The translations under genes were made by a program, and so were the position numbers. Of a stretch of DNA of 64,000 nt, positions 50,161 to 59,530 are shown piece after piece. The DNA comes from Lactiplantibacillus mudanjiangensis (lineage in GTDB: Bacteria; Bacillota; Bacilli; Lactobacillales; Lactobacillaceae), in contig NZ_BJDY01000004.1 of assembly GCF_005405385.1 (NCBI RefSeq), forward strand, positions 124,001-188,000, written 5' to 3'. How positions within the stretch are numbered: position 1 is the stretch's first letter; each line of letters begins with the position of its first letter. The notes under the pieces were generated by a model that ran no database searches, had not been told where the DNA came from, and saw nothing but the letters and a program-made list of their open reading frames with translations.

Positions 50161-50894
50161 TGGCGAAAGTGGTCGTAAAGGATTTACACAAAAGTTATGG
50201 CGATAACGAAGTTTTAAAAGGATTAAACCTAGAAGTCGAAGATAACGAAGTCGTTTGTATGATCGGCCCTTCGGGATCTGGTAAGAGTACTTTTTTGCGG
50301 TGTTTAAATGATTTGGAAGTGCCAACTAAAGGGCAAATTGTGATCAGTGGTTATGATTTGTCAGATAAAGGCACGAATATTAACTTAGTTCGCGAAAATA
50401 TCGGAATGGTCTTTCAACATTTTAACTTATTCCCACATTTATCCGTGTTGCAAAACATCACATTAGCGCCAGTGCAACTTGGCAAGGAATCTAAGACGGA
50501 AGCTGAAAAAACGGCACGACACTTATTAGATACTGTGGGATTAGCTGATAAAGCAGATGCAATGCCAAAATCACTTTCCGGTGGTCAAAAACAACGGGTG
50601 GCGATTGCCCGGGCGTTAGCAATGAAGCCTAAAATCATGTTGTTTGATGAACCAACTTCGGCACTTGATCCCGAAATGGTCGGGGATGTTTTAGACGTCA
50701 TGAAGCGACTGGCTGCGGATGGGATGACGATGGTCGTTGTGACTCATGAAATGGGCTTTGCTAAAGAAGTGGCCGATCGAGTGGTCTTTATGGCTGATGG
50801 CTTGATTCAAGAAACTGGCAAACCTAAGGATATCTTTGAAAATCCACAAAGTCCACGATTACAAGACTTCTTACAAAAGGTGATCAATGTCTAG
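50160..50894 (+). CDS. glnQ: Amino acid ABC transporter ATP-binding protein
   Basis: 244 aa. Walker [10 protein letters not shown] near 37-45, Q-loop FQHFNLFP, signature LSGGQKQRV near 139-147, Walker B IMLFDEP, and H-loop VVVTHEM. Partner of the preceding fused receptor-permease, forming a complete importer. Coupled by TAATG to it and overlapping the GNAT gene by 8 bp. Confidence 0.95.
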   Translation: MAKVVVKDLHKSYGDNEVLKGLNLEVEDNEVVCMIGPSGSGKSTFLRCLNDLEVPTKGQIVISGYDLSDKGTNINLVRENIGMVFQHFNLFPHLSVLQNITLAPVQLGKESKTEAEKTARHLLDTVGLADKADAMPKSLSGGQKQRVAIARALAMKPKIMLFDEPTSALDPEMVGDVLDVMKRLAADGMTMVVVTHEMGFAKEVADRVVFMADGLIQETGKPKDIFENPQSPRLQDFLQKVINV

Positions 50895-51384
50895 TGACCA
50901 ATCGGTGACGATTCGGCCGGCAACTGCTGATGAAGATTTTGATGCCATTGCCCAACTTTATCTAACCGTGTGGCGGAGCGCTTATGCGGGGATGATCCCA
51001 GCAGCGACCTTAGCCGCACTAACGCCTAAGCTGTGGCGGCCAGCTGAACGATGGCAACTGACACATTTAGCGGTGACGGCGACTGATCAAGTCATTGGCG
51101 TTATCGCTGCTGGTCCAGCGCGACGTTCGCAGTGGGCCGGACAAACTGAGATTTATTCGTTATATGTTTTGCCGGGTTTTCAACACCAACAGATTGGCTC
51201 GCGGCTGATGCAGGCGGCCTTAGCCGACTTGTCATCAGCCGACGTCGTTAATTTATTGGTTTTAGCGAAAAATCAAGCTGCACGGCGATTCTACGACCGC
51301 ATTGGTTTTCACGATACAGGTCAGCACCTTGTGGATACGATGCCTGATGGGACCAAACTAATCAATCAAATTTATCGTTTATAA
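50887..51384 (+). CDS. GNAT family N-acetyltransferase
   Basis: 165 aa. Single GNAT fold with the acetyl-CoA loop [15 protein letters not shown] near 97-111 and the later helix with [14 protein letters not shown] near 128-141. The substrate is unknown. Translationally coupled to glnQ by an 8-bp overlap. Confidence 0.85.
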   Translation: MSSDQSVTIRPATADEDFDAIAQLYLTVWRSAYAGMIPAATLAALTPKLWRPAERWQLTHLAVTATDQVIGVIAAGPARRSQWAGQTEIYSLYVLPGFQHQQIGSRLMQAALADLSSADVVNLLVLAKNQAARRFYDRIGFHDTGQHLVDTMPDGTKLINQIYRL

Positions 51385-51389
51385 ATGAC

Positions 51390-51427
51390 AAAAGCTCGTT
51401 CACACCGCAATGATGTGAACGAGCTTT
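51390..51427. terminator. Bidirectional terminator
   Basis: AAAAGCTCGTTCACA/TGTGAACGAGCTTTT, a perfect 15-bp stem serving the convergent GNAT and LURP-one-like genes. Confidence 0.92.
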
Positions 51428-51990
51428 TATGGTTGTGGTAATTTATCGTGAGGATGTAACGTATAGTTGCTTTCGCCAAACGTCACGTTATACCCACTTT
51501 CTGGTAAACGTTGTTGACGACGATTGGTGGGCTTTTGCCAGTGATCTAGAATGGCCGCGATGCAAATGCATAACGGTTCAGTCGTGGGATCACTAATGAC
51601 TAGTTCAAACGCTTCGCCGTTAGTCGTTGTGACAGGTTGCATACTCATCACTAATTCGGTGCCATGATAGATACGGTAGCTTTCAGTATTCAGGCTACCC
51701 ATGACAAACCAGCGTAATTTACGAACGTAAATCATTTCGTGCCAAAAGCCAAGCGTCTTACTAATTGAGCCGACATTTTGACGATTATAATACAAGTCGA
51801 ACTTCGGCAAGAGCCCTAGAGTGGTTTGTTTGATTTCGGCAAGCAGTTCTCCTTGGATGGCATACAGACTTAGTGCGTCTTGACGCCGGCCCCAACGACC
51901 GACTAATAAATAGTGCGACTGGTTGTGGGCATCGCGCACGATTCGTGCCCCCTTGGCAAAACTATTCCGGCTGAAATATAGTTTACGCAT
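51427..51990 (-). CDS. LURP-one/tubby-like (YxjI-type) protein
   Basis: 187 aa. Beta-rich protein with alternating strands such as YLLVGRWGRRQDALSLY and LYAIQGELLAEIKQ, reminiscent of the phospholipid-scramblase/LURP-one fold (YxjI). Function unknown. ATG at 51990 is chosen because GAGGG lies 7 nt upstream; the in-frame TTG at 52008 precedes this RBS. It follows the HAD phosphatase gene closely on the same strand. Confidence 0.6.
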   Translation of the reverse strand: MRKLYFSRNSFAKGARIVRDAHNQSHYLLVGRWGRRQDALSLYAIQGELLAEIKQTTLGLLPKFDLYYNRQNVGSISKTLGFWHEMIYVRKLRWFVMGSLNTESYRIYHGTELVMSMQPVTTTNGEAFELVISDPTTEPLCICIAAILDHWQKPTNRRQQRLPESGYNVTFGESNYTLHPHDKLPQP

Positions 51991-52014
51991 TTTCAACCCT
52001 CGTTTCAAAGTGAC

Positions 52015-52884
52015 CTATTGTTGTGCGAGCACTTCCAAGATGGCTTTACCAACGCCATCATTGACGTTAGTGTCCGTTAAATGATTGGCCAATTGTTTCA
52101 CTTCAACACTGGCATTTCCCATCGCATAACTTGTGCCAGCCAGTTTTAACATGGAGACGTCATTATTGTTATCACCAATTGCCATGACGTCACTCATTGG
52201 CGTATTCAACATGTTGGCATAGCGTTCAACCGCAATGCCTTTTTGTGCATTAATATTATTGATTTCAATGTTTGAACTAGATGAAGAGGTGATCTTAATC
52301 GATGAATGTTTAGCTAACAAGTCATCGGATAATGGTTTGAGTTTTTCTGGTCCAGCCTGACTAAAGGCGATGATCTTCATCACATGTTTTTTAGGATCAT
52401 CTAGCAGCTCACTGTAGTTATCCACGTAATTGATATCCATGAGTTCCAAACGAGCGGAAGCCAATGAGAGCGCAATTTTGAATGATGTATCAGGATTTAA
52501 ATTAGTTAATAAGTGGGCAATTTGTTCGATCCGTTTAACTTTGTTATTGGAATAGACGCCGTCATTACCAACCACTTCAAAGTAATAGCCTTGTGATGAT
52601 AAGGTGTGGAAAATGGCTCTGGAGACGGTTTTGGTGATTGGCACCATGTCGAGCATCTTACCAGAAGCATCATAGACTTCGGCACCATTTAAGGTAATCA
52701 GTGGGGCGGTAATCCCTTGGGCCGCAATTAACGGTTGGGCTTCCGAGTAACGACGACCGGTTGAGACGATGAAGTGAACCCCTTGTTGTTGGGCTTTAAG
52801 AATCGCCTTAGCGTTGAAGTCCGAAACGACCATTTCATTGTTCAATAATGTGCCATCCATATCAGAAGCAATAATCGAAATCAT
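52015..52884 (-). CDS. HAD-superfamily sugar-phosphatase-like hydrolase (Cof type)
   Basis: 289 aa. Catalytic DxD in SDMDGTLL (D8 nucleophile, D10), motif II STGR near 41-44, C2-type cap domain in the middle, and motif IV in GDNNNDVSML near 238-247. Cof/YidA-like enzymes remove phosphate from sugar phosphates and FMN-like molecules; the exact substrate cannot be read from the sequence. Upstream gene of a probable two-gene unit with the LURP-one-like gene. Confidence 0.9.
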   Translation of the reverse strand: MISIIASDMDGTLLNNEMVVSDFNAKAILKAQQQGVHFIVSTGRRYSEAQPLIAAQGITAPLITLNGAEVYDASGKMLDMVPITKTVSRAIFHTLSSQGYYFEVVGNDGVYSNNKVKRIEQIAHLLTNLNPDTSFKIALSLASARLELMDINYVDNYSELLDDPKKHVMKIIAFSQAGPEKLKPLSDDLLAKHSSIKITSSSSSNIEINNINAQKGIAVERYANMLNTPMSDVMAIGDNNNDVSMLKLAGTSYAMGNASVEVKQLANHLTDTNVNDGVGKAILEVLAQQ

Positions 52885-53000
52885 CTTGTCACATCCTTAG
52901 TTGTTTTGATTAAGACTATTTTACCATGTTTGGCCGCTAATTCAGAATTATTATCATTACCGGTTTTGAATATGCTACAATAAACCAAGAGGTGTTAAGG

Positions 53001-53693
53001 ATGAAAGCGTTTATTCATAATGACTGGTGGGACGTGCTAGAACCTGAATTTGAAAAGCCGTACTATCATCAATTACACGAGTTTTTAAAATCTGAATATC
53101 GGACGAAGCAAATTCATCCTGATATGTATCATATTTTTCAGGCCTTTGAATGGACGCCATTTGCTGACACGAAGGTCGTCATTTTAGGTCAAGATCCGTA
53201 TCATGGGCCGAATCAAGCTCATGGCTTAAGTTTTTCGGTGATGCCAGGTGTACAAGTGCCACCATCATTGGTTAATATTTATAAGGAATTACAAGATGAT
53301 GTTGGATGTACGCCGGTGAACCATGGCTATTTGGAAGCGTGGGCCAAGCAAGGCGTCCTATTATTGAATTCGGTTTTAACCGTTCAAAATGGGGTTGCTT
53401 TTTCTCATGCTGGCAAGGGTTGGGAACAACTAACTGATGTTGCCATTCAGCGGTTGTCGGAACGGCCAACACCCGTGGTCTTCATTCTCTGGGGTAAAGC
53501 CGCTCGGTCCAAAATCAAACTGATTGATACGCAGACTAATGTGGTGTTACAATCACCACATCCGAGTCCACTGTCAGCGTATCGGGGTTTCTTTGGCTCG
53601 AAACCATTTTCCAAAACCAACGTGGCTTTGACGTCGTTTGGCGAACAACCGATTAATTGGCAACTTCCTGAACAGGTACGTCTCGAAAACTAA
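53001..53693 (+). CDS. ung: Uracil-DNA glycosylase
   Basis: 230 aa, family 1. Catalytic water-activating motif [17 protein letters not shown] near 62-78 with its Asp, and the DNA-insertion motif [13 protein letters not shown] near 187-199. Removes uracil from DNA to begin base excision repair. ATG at 53001 preceded by AGAGGTG. pta follows after 22 bp, so the two are probably cotranscribed. Confidence 0.97.
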   Translation: MKAFIHNDWWDVLEPEFEKPYYHQLHEFLKSEYRTKQIHPDMYHIFQAFEWTPFADTKVVILGQDPYHGPNQAHGLSFSVMPGVQVPPSLVNIYKELQDDVGCTPVNHGYLEAWAKQGVLLLNSVLTVQNGVAFSHAGKGWEQLTDVAIQRLSERPTPVVFILWGKAARSKIKLIDTQTNVVLQSPHPSPLSAYRGFFGSKPFSKTNVALTSFGEQPINWQLPEQVRLEN

Positions 53694-53715
53694 CTATTTT
53701 ACTGGAGGTCATCTC

Positions 53716-54696
53716 ATGGATTTATTTGCATCATTGGCACAAAAGATTACTGGCAAGAACCAAACCATTGTTTTCCCTGAAGGCACGGAACCACGGATCG
53801 TCGGAGCAGCCGCCCGTTTAGCGGCCGATGGGTTAGTTAAGCCGATCGTTCTCGGTCCCCTTGATAAGGTTCAAGCTGTTGCAGCGGATTTAAACGCTGA
53901 TTTAACTGGTGTTCAGGTCTTAGATCCAGCTACCTATCCGGCAGCCGACAAACAAACAATGTTGGATGCATTGGTTGATCGTCGTAAAGGCAAGAATACG
54001 CCAGAACAAGCAGCTGAAATGTTGACCGATGAAAACTATTTCGGCACGATGCTTGTGTATATGGGTAAAGCTGATGGGATGGTCTCTGGTGCGGTACATC
54101 CAACTGGGGATACCGTGCGCCCAGCTTTACAAATTATTAAAACTAAGCCAGGCTCACATCGTATTAGTGGGGCGTTCATCATGCAAAAAGGCGACGAACG
54201 TTACGTCTTTGCTGACTGTGCCATTAATATCGATCCTGATGCAGATACTTTAGCCGAAATTGCGACGCAAAGTGCCCATACGGCGAAAGTCTTTGACATT
54301 GATCCTCGAGTAGCCATGTTGAGCTTTTCAACTAAGGGTTCAGCTAAGGGTGACATGGTTTCTAAAGTGCAAGCAGCGACCGAAAAGGCCCAAGTAATGG
54401 CTCCAGATTTGGCGATTGATGGTGAATTACAATTTGATGCCGCCTTTGTTGAAAAAGTCGGGTTACAAAAAGCCCCCGGTTCAGCGGTTGCTGGTCATGC
54501 CAATGTCTTTGTCTTCCCTGAATTACAATCAGGAAATATCGGTTATAAGATTGCCCAACGTTTGGGTGGTTTTGAAGCGGTTGGCCCAATTTTACAAGGC
54601 TTGAACAAGCCCGTGTCTGATTTATCACGTGGCGCGAGTGAAGAAGATGTTTATAAAGTTGCCATTATTACGGCAGCTCAAGGGTTAGAAGCCTAA
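53716..54696 (+). CDS. pta: Phosphate acetyltransferase
   Basis: 326 aa, short Firmicute form without N-terminal regulatory domain. It interconverts acetyl-CoA and acetyl phosphate, linking pyruvate oxidase product to CoA metabolism. Family segments IVFPEGTEPRI near 19-29, GMVSGAVHPTGDTVRPALQ near 121-139 and the C-terminal SDLSRG loop are intact. ATG at 53716 has TGGAGGTC upstream; an in-frame ATG at 53638 lies within ung. Confidence 0.96.
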   Translation: MDLFASLAQKITGKNQTIVFPEGTEPRIVGAAARLAADGLVKPIVLGPLDKVQAVAADLNADLTGVQVLDPATYPAADKQTMLDALVDRRKGKNTPEQAAEMLTDENYFGTMLVYMGKADGMVSGAVHPTGDTVRPALQIIKTKPGSHRISGAFIMQKGDERYVFADCAINIDPDADTLAEIATQSAHTAKVFDIDPRVAMLSFSTKGSAKGDMVSKVQAATEKAQVMAPDLAIDGELQFDAAFVEKVGLQKAPGSAVAGHANVFVFPELQSGNIGYKIAQRLGGFEAVGPILQGLNKPVSDLSRGASEEDVYKVAIITAAQGLEA

Positions 54697-54708
54697 TTGT
54701 TTGTTAAG

Positions 54709-54756
54709 CGAGAGAAACTTCAGAGCTTGAACTTTGAAGTTTCCCTCGTTTTTTTT
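54709..54756 (+). terminator. Terminator of ung-pta
   Basis: CGAG-GAAACTTCA/TGAAGTTTC-CTCG stem, eight T. Confidence 0.9.
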
Positions 54757-54777
54757 ATAATAAAGAGAGTTTAATTA

Positions 54778-55260
54778 ATGGAGGATGCTGATACACAGAT
54801 GGAAACAATGACAGTCACATCGCCGGAACAAACCATGCAATTAGGGGCCCAAGTAGGGACACTCGTGCAACCCGGCGATTTAATTTTATTAGATGGTGAT
54901 CTTGGTGCTGGTAAGACGACTTTTACGAAGGGCTTAGCGCAAAGCATAGGGATTAATGCTAATGTAAAAAGTCCGACGTTTACGTTAGTTCGTGAATATC
55001 ATCAAGGCCGTTTACCGCTATACCATATGGATGTGTATCGACTGGAAGATGGTGGTGCCGAAGACCTTGGGTTGGACGAATATTTTGATGGTGATGGCGT
55101 CAGTGTCGTGGAATGGTCTGAATTTATTAGTGACCTGCTACCCACGACGTATTTACGGATCACGTTAAGTCGAACCACTGACGAAGCTGATACGCGCACC
55201 ATCACGTTAAAAGCTCACGGGGATCACTATCAACAATTGGTTGACCAATTAAAGGAGTGA
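54778..55260 (+). CDS. tsaE: tRNA threonylcarbamoyladenosine biosynthesis ATPase TsaE
   Basis: 160 aa. Walker A GDLGAGKTTF near 40-49, then the switch-like KSPTFTLVREY and the conserved HMDVYRLED. With TsaB, TsaC and TsaD it makes t6A37 in tRNAs reading ANN codons. The start is uncertain: ATG 54778 has AAAGAGAG upstream, while ATG 54799 is 14 nt after a better GGAGG; both keep the domain. GNAT gene follows 6 bp later. Confidence 0.94.
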   Translation: MEDADTQMETMTVTSPEQTMQLGAQVGTLVQPGDLILLDGDLGAGKTTFTKGLAQSIGINANVKSPTFTLVREYHQGRLPLYHMDVYRLEDGGAEDLGLDEYFDGDGVSVVEWSEFISDLLPTTYLRITLSRTTDEADTRTITLKAHGDHYQQLVDQLKE

Positions 55261-55266
55261 GAGGCG

Positions 55267-55782
55267 ATGGCAGCTGATGTCGTGGAGATTAGACCAGCAG
55301 AAGCAACTGATGCCGCACAATTGTTAGCGTTGCTGAAGCAATTGGCAACGGAATCGAACACATTTACGGCAGATGATGGTCTGGGGGAACTGAGTGAAGC
55401 TGATGAGCGCAGCCAGATTGAACAGATTACGAAAACAACCACTAACATTATCATGGTGGCGGCATTAGGTGATGAGTTGCTAGGTGTCGGTACCGTACAA
55501 GCAACGGATGATTTAGTTCATGATCAAGGTGAAGTGGGCGTGGCAGTCCTAAAAACATACTGGGGCAATGGTCTTGGAACCGCACTAGTTGAAGAACTGC
55601 TACACTGGGCCAGCGATTACAGTACATTGGCACAATTGTGTTTAACGGTGCAGATGCGTAATCAACGCGCGATTAAGTTATATCAGCATCTAGGTTTTCA
55701 AACGGTGACAACTGAGCCTTATGCAGTGATTGATCCGACCGGGATGTCGGTACAAGCCATTGATATGGTATTAGCTGTCTAA
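55267..55782 (+). CDS. GNAT family N-acetyltransferase
   Basis: 171 aa. Acetyl-CoA loop YWGNGLGTALVEELL near 98-112 and the C-terminal MRNQRAIKLYQHLGF near 130-144. Located immediately after tsaE, where many Firmicutes have a RimI-like acetyltransferase; this sequence is longer than RimI and resembles the more general RimJ/L-like group, so a ribosomal target is not assured. Confidence 0.85.
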   Translation: MAADVVEIRPAEATDAAQLLALLKQLATESNTFTADDGLGELSEADERSQIEQITKTTTNIIMVAALGDELLGVGTVQATDDLVHDQGEVGVAVLKTYWGNGLGTALVEELLHWASDYSTLAQLCLTVQMRNQRAIKLYQHLGFQTVTTEPYAVIDPTGMSVQAIDMVLAV

Positions 55783-55783
55783 A

Positions 55784-55827
55784 AAAAGCACGAGATGATC
55801 GACAACTGTCGGTGATCCCGTGCTTTT
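55784..55827 (+). terminator. Terminator of tsaE-GNAT
   Basis: AAAAGCACG-GAT-ATC.../...GATC-CGTGCTTTT stem with short T-run. Confidence 0.85.
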
Positions 55828-55837
55828 GTGAGTGTTG

Positions 55838-56104
55838 GTTATAGTTGAAGATCAACTTACCACCTACCGTTCGCTTACATTGAGCCGGAACGCTGTGGGT
55901 GGACCGATTCAGCCCAAAAGCGGTCTGAATCGTCGTTTTGAACCACCCAACCCGTGTTTCAAAAACGCCAGGCTCTAAGCGATAAATCGCTAAGAGCCCC
56001 CACAGCTGGGCTCAATGTGGACTCACTCCTGGTTAGGCTAGTAATTACAACCTTAATTAACATGCACGTTGTAACTGGTCTTCATAGCCGGTAGAATCAC
56101 GAGC
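55838..56104 (+). repeat. Structured dispersed repeat, copy 4 (internally deleted)
   Basis: About 267 bp between the convergent GNAT and exonuclease genes. Domain I is complete: outer stem, second stem now a perfect GCTGTGGG/CCCACAGC, hairpin CGATTCAG/CTGAATCG (a two-sided change from CGGTTCAG/CTGAACCG), and GGCTCT/AGAGCC in the last hairpin. Nearly all of domain II is missing; only its last piece (CCGGTAGAATCACGAGCT) is left. Domain I thus survives on its own. Confidence 0.8.
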
Positions 56105-56112
56105 TAGCGGTC

Positions 56113-56658
56113 CTAGCCTTGTACCCGGACAAATGGTTTTAATCGTTCGGTGCCGAATTGATTAGCTTCTTGCAATAAAATGTTGGCACAAGCTAGACTA
56201 TCATCTAAAGCATTGTGGTGATGTTCTAGCTCAATATCTAGTGCGCGACACATGGTATCGAGTTTATGGTTAGGCAATTCTGGAAAGAATTTTTTACTGG
56301 TTTTAACGGTGTCTAGGGATAGATATTCTGGCGCACCGATGCCATAATGAGCCAAAGTTTGCCGCAAAACCCCCGTATCAAATGGCGCGTTGTGGGCAAT
56401 CACTAAGCGATCACGCTTAAAGAATGGCGCGATATGTGCCCAGACGGCCGGAAACTTCGGCGCATCGGCGACATCTTCAGCGTGAATGCCATGAATTTGG
56501 ACATTACGCCAGAAAAAGTCGGTTTCAGGTTTGATCAACGTATAAAATTCATCGACAACTTGGCTATCACGAACAATGGTCAAGGCTAACGAACAAGCAC
56601 TGTCGCGTTTCGCACTAGCTGTTTCAAAATCCATCGCAACAAAGTTCAAAGTAGTCAC
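56113..56658 (-). CDS. DnaQ-like DEDDh 3'-5' exonuclease
   Basis: 181 aa. ExoI MDFETA with D10 and E12, ExoII AHNAPFD near 88-94, ExoIII HHNALDDSLAC near 146-156 (His and Asp). It resembles the epsilon-type exonuclease domain, without polymerase sequence, so it is a stand-alone proofreading or repair nuclease. The end of the gene abuts repeat copy 4, and its last codons (VRVQG) lie close to the element. Confidence 0.9.
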   Translation of the reverse strand: MTTLNFVAMDFETASAKRDSACSLALTIVRDSQVVDEFYTLIKPETDFFWRNVQIHGIHAEDVADAPKFPAVWAHIAPFFKRDRLVIAHNAPFDTGVLRQTLAHYGIGAPEYLSLDTVKTSKKFFPELPNHKLDTMCRALDIELEHHHNALDDSLACANILLQEANQFGTERLKPFVRVQG

Positions 56659-56731
56659 TCATTTCTGTTTAGATATAGGAGCCTTCATCATACCGAGATT
56701 GTGCAGTAGATTCAAGCTAACGGTTTGGCGG

Positions 56732-57487
56732 TTACAGTCGAATATCAAGTTCGACTGGACAATGGTCGGAACCGGTAATGTCAGTTAAAATACGGGCGTT
56801 CATTAAACGATCAACTAGACGGTTAGACGTGATGAAATAATCAATTCGCCAACCGGAATTGTTCGCGCGTGCTTGGCCTCGGTAGCTCCACCAAGAGTAA
56901 ATTTCGGTTTGATCAGGGTAGAAGTGACGGAACGTATCGGTGTAGCCACTGTCTAGTAACGTATTAAACTTAGCCCGTTCTTCATCAGTGAAGCCCGCGC
57001 TTTGATGATTGGTCCGCCAATTCTTTAAATCAATATTTTCGTGAGCGACATTTAAATCACCGCAAAAAATAACCGGTTTGTTGGCGTCTAAACCATTGAT
57101 ATAAGCGAGAAAAGCTGTCTCCCAAGTTTGGCGATAAGCCAAACGTTTGAGTTCGCCACCCGAATTTGGGGTGTAACACGTGATAAAATAGTAGTTAGGA
57201 TATTCTAGCGTAATCACGCGGCCTTCGGTGTCATGTTCAGGCACGCCAATCCCGTAAGTGACAGCTAAGGGTTCGCGCTTAGTGAACACGGCGGTCCCAG
57301 AATAACCTTTCCGTTCAGCATAATTCCAATATTGATGGTAACCAGGTAAGTCGAGGTCGATTTGACCAGCTTGCAGCTTGGTTTCTTGAATCCCAACAAT
57401 ATCGGCGTCTAAGGTTTCAAAAGTGGTTTTAAAGCCATGTTTAACTGCGGCTCGTAAGCCATTAACGTTCCACGAAATAAATTTCAT
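56732..57487 (-). CDS. exoA: Exodeoxyribonuclease III / AP endonuclease
   Basis: 251 aa. EEP fold: N-terminal SWNVNGLRA, IQETKLQ with metal-binding Glu near 35, GDLNVAHENIDL near 142-153, and C-terminal SDHCPVELDI. Cuts at abasic sites in base excision repair, complementing Ung encoded nearby. The DnaQ-like gene lies downstream on the same strand, 73 bp away. Confidence 0.96.
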   Translation of the reverse strand: MKFISWNVNGLRAAVKHGFKTTFETLDADIVGIQETKLQAGQIDLDLPGYHQYWNYAERKGYSGTAVFTKREPLAVTYGIGVPEHDTEGRVITLEYPNYYFITCYTPNSGGELKRLAYRQTWETAFLAYINGLDANKPVIFCGDLNVAHENIDLKNWRTNHQSAGFTDEERAKFNTLLDSGYTDTFRHFYPDQTEIYSWWSYRGQARANNSGWRIDYFITSNRLVDRLMNARILTDITGSDHCPVELDIRL

Positions 57488-57569
57488 CAGTGGTGTTCCA
57501 CCTTTCTAAAGAAAAATCATTATTAACTTAATTGTACCGCATTCCGCGGCTAAAAATGGAGGATTTGAC

Positions 57570-58472
57570 ATGTTAAAAATTGGTGTTCTTGGATTAGGAA
57601 ATATTGCACAGAAGGCTTATTTACCTGTAATGGCTGCGATGCAAGACGAGTATGACTTTCACCTAACGACCCGTAATCCTGAAAAGCGACAAGCACTGGC
57701 AGCTAAATATGGGTTTACTCATACGCACGAAAGTCTGGATGACTTGTTAACCGTGCAACCGGATGCGATTTTTGTGCATACACCAACATCAACCCATGCG
57801 GCAATTATTAAGCAATTGTTGTTAGCTGGTGTTAATGTCTACGTGGATAAACCGGTTGATACGGATGTGCAGGTTGTTCAAAGCTTATATGATTTAGCAG
57901 CTGCTCGACACTTAATGTTGACTTGTGGGTTTAATCGACGGTTTGCCCCGTTGAATCAACAACTTAAGGCATTGCCAGACAAGCGTTTTATTACGGCTGA
58001 AAAAGTCCGTGAAACTGGTGGGCAAGATATCGAAACGGCAGTCTTTGATTTGATGATCCATACGGTTGATACCGGCCTATTCCTATTAGATGAACCGTTA
58101 GAAACCACTGGTGGTCGGATTGTGTCGGCTGAACCTGGTCAATTAGGGCAAGGCTACTTTACCGCGCGGACGGCTCATGAAGAGTTACAAGTGGTGACGA
58201 ACATGTTTGGCGGTGTTAATTTGGAACAAACAACGGTACAGACAACGGCCAAGCGGGCTACGGTGACCGATTTGAGCAGCTTAACTACCTATCAAACGGC
58301 GAAAACCCAAACAACGACGTTCCCAGACTGGGAACCAACGCTTGAAAAACGTGGCTTTGCACCGTTGATTCGTGCCTTTCTAACGGCCGTAGCGACTCAT
58401 GGTCAAAACCCAGTTGACCCGGCTTCAGCGATTACGAGTCACGCGGTATGCCGTCATTTATTAAGCAACTAA
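57570..58472 (+). CDS. Gfo/Idh/MocA family oxidoreductase
   Basis: 300 aa. N-terminal NAD(P) Rossmann fold GVLGLGNIAQKAY near 5-17; the family EKP-type motif is VDKPVD near 90-95 with its Lys; the C-terminal alpha/beta domain follows. The sugar or inositol substrate is not identifiable from the sequence. A clear start with TGGAGG upstream; divergent from exoA. Confidence 0.88.
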   Translation: MLKIGVLGLGNIAQKAYLPVMAAMQDEYDFHLTTRNPEKRQALAAKYGFTHTHESLDDLLTVQPDAIFVHTPTSTHAAIIKQLLLAGVNVYVDKPVDTDVQVVQSLYDLAAARHLMLTCGFNRRFAPLNQQLKALPDKRFITAEKVRETGGQDIETAVFDLMIHTVDTGLFLLDEPLETTGGRIVSAEPGQLGQGYFTARTAHEELQVVTNMFGGVNLEQTTVQTTAKRATVTDLSSLTTYQTAKTQTTTFPDWEPTLEKRGFAPLIRAFLTAVATHGQNPVDPASAITSHAVCRHLLSN

Positions 58473-58476
58473 AACG

Positions 58477-58485
58477 TGCTATCAT
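58477..58485 (+). promoter_or_regulatory. Extended -10 box before murB
   Basis: TGC-TATCAT (-10 at 58480-58485), directly after the oxidoreductase gene, giving a murB leader of about 110 nt. Confidence 0.5.
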
Positions 58486-58501
58486 TAATAAATAGCCGAA
58501 G

Positions 58502-58557
58502 GTGCGCCAACAGTCAGTCGGTTCCATTTAACGTTGACAACTCGACTCTTGGCACAC
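58502..58557 (+). promoter_or_regulatory. Long hairpin in murB 5' leader
   Basis: GTGCGCCAA (58502-58510) pairs with TTGGCACAC (58549-58557), and AGTCG-GTT (58516-58523) with AAC-T-CGACT (58539-58547), around a 15-nt loop. It has no T-tract, so is not a terminator. It matches no riboswitch I recognise. Confidence 0.45.
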
Positions 58558-58600
58558 GCTTATTGGCATGAAATTGTAAACCTGAAAGGAATCTCAACTT

Positions 58601-59500
58601 ATGATGCAAGATGTGTTGGCCACTTTTCCAGCCATTGAAATTAAAAAAGATGAATCATTAAGTCATTATACGAATACGAAAACTGGGGGCCCGGCGGATT
58701 ACGTCGCTTTCCCGAAATCAATTAGTGAAACCAAAGCCTTGTTGGAATATGCAGATGCCCAACAAATTCCTGTAACTGTTATTGGCAATGCCAGCAACCT
58801 GATCGTTAAGGATGGTGGTATCCGTGGGTTGACGTTAATCTTGACTAAGATGAATCAAATTCATGCGAGCGATCATCAAGTCGTTGCCGAAGCTGGGGCA
58901 GCGTTGATCGATGCCACTAAAGCGGCTTGTCATGCGAGCTTAACCGGGTTGGAATTTGCCGCTGGTATTCCTGGGAGTGTTGGCGGTGCGATCTTTATGA
59001 ATGCCGGTGCTTATGGTGGTGAGATCAGTGAAGTTGTGGCTGAAGTCACCGTTTTAACAGCTGATGGTCAGCTCAAGACGTTGTCGAATGAAGCGCTAGA
59101 TTTTGGCTATCGCCACAGTACGGTGCAAGATTATCATGACACAGTTGTTTCGGCGACCTTCAAATTAAAGTCAGGGGATCAAACGAAGATCCAAGCACGG
59201 ATGGATGAGTTAAACTTCTTACGGGCATCAAAACAACCGTTAGAATGGCCATCTTGTGGGAGTGTCTTTAAGCGACCAACCGGCTACTTTACTGGTAAAC
59301 TAATTCATGATGCTGGACTACAAGGTACTCGTGTTGGTGGTGCCGAAGTTTCTAAGAAGCATGCGGGCTTCATTATTAATGTCGATCACGCCACGGCTAC
59401 TGATTATATGGAAATGATCCATCATATTCAGACGGTCGTATTTGAAAAATTTGGTGTCCACCTCGAAACTGAAGTTCGGATTATCGGGGAAGACGCTTAA
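58601..59500 (+). CDS. murB: UDP-N-acetylenolpyruvoylglucosamine reductase
   Basis: 299 aa. FAD enzyme that makes UDP-MurNAc for peptidoglycan. FAD-binding [10 protein letters not shown] near 60-69, [20 protein letters not shown] near 125-144, and the catalytic part with SCGSVFKRP (Ser about 225) and C-terminal ETEVRIIGE. Length fits the short Firmicute MurB. ATG at 58601 has AAAGGAATC upstream; the next codon is also ATG. Confidence 0.97.
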   Translation: MMQDVLATFPAIEIKKDESLSHYTNTKTGGPADYVAFPKSISETKALLEYADAQQIPVTVIGNASNLIVKDGGIRGLTLILTKMNQIHASDHQVVAEAGAALIDATKAACHASLTGLEFAAGIPGSVGGAIFMNAGAYGGEISEVVAEVTVLTADGQLKTLSNEALDFGYRHSTVQDYHDTVVSATFKLKSGDQTKIQARMDELNFLRASKQPLEWPSCGSVFKRPTGYFTGKLIHDAGLQGTRVGGAEVSKKHAGFIINVDHATATDYMEMIHHIQTVVFEKFGVHLETEVRIIGEDA

Positions 59501-59530
59501 TCAATTGAACAAAGGAGGCAACACTGTTAA

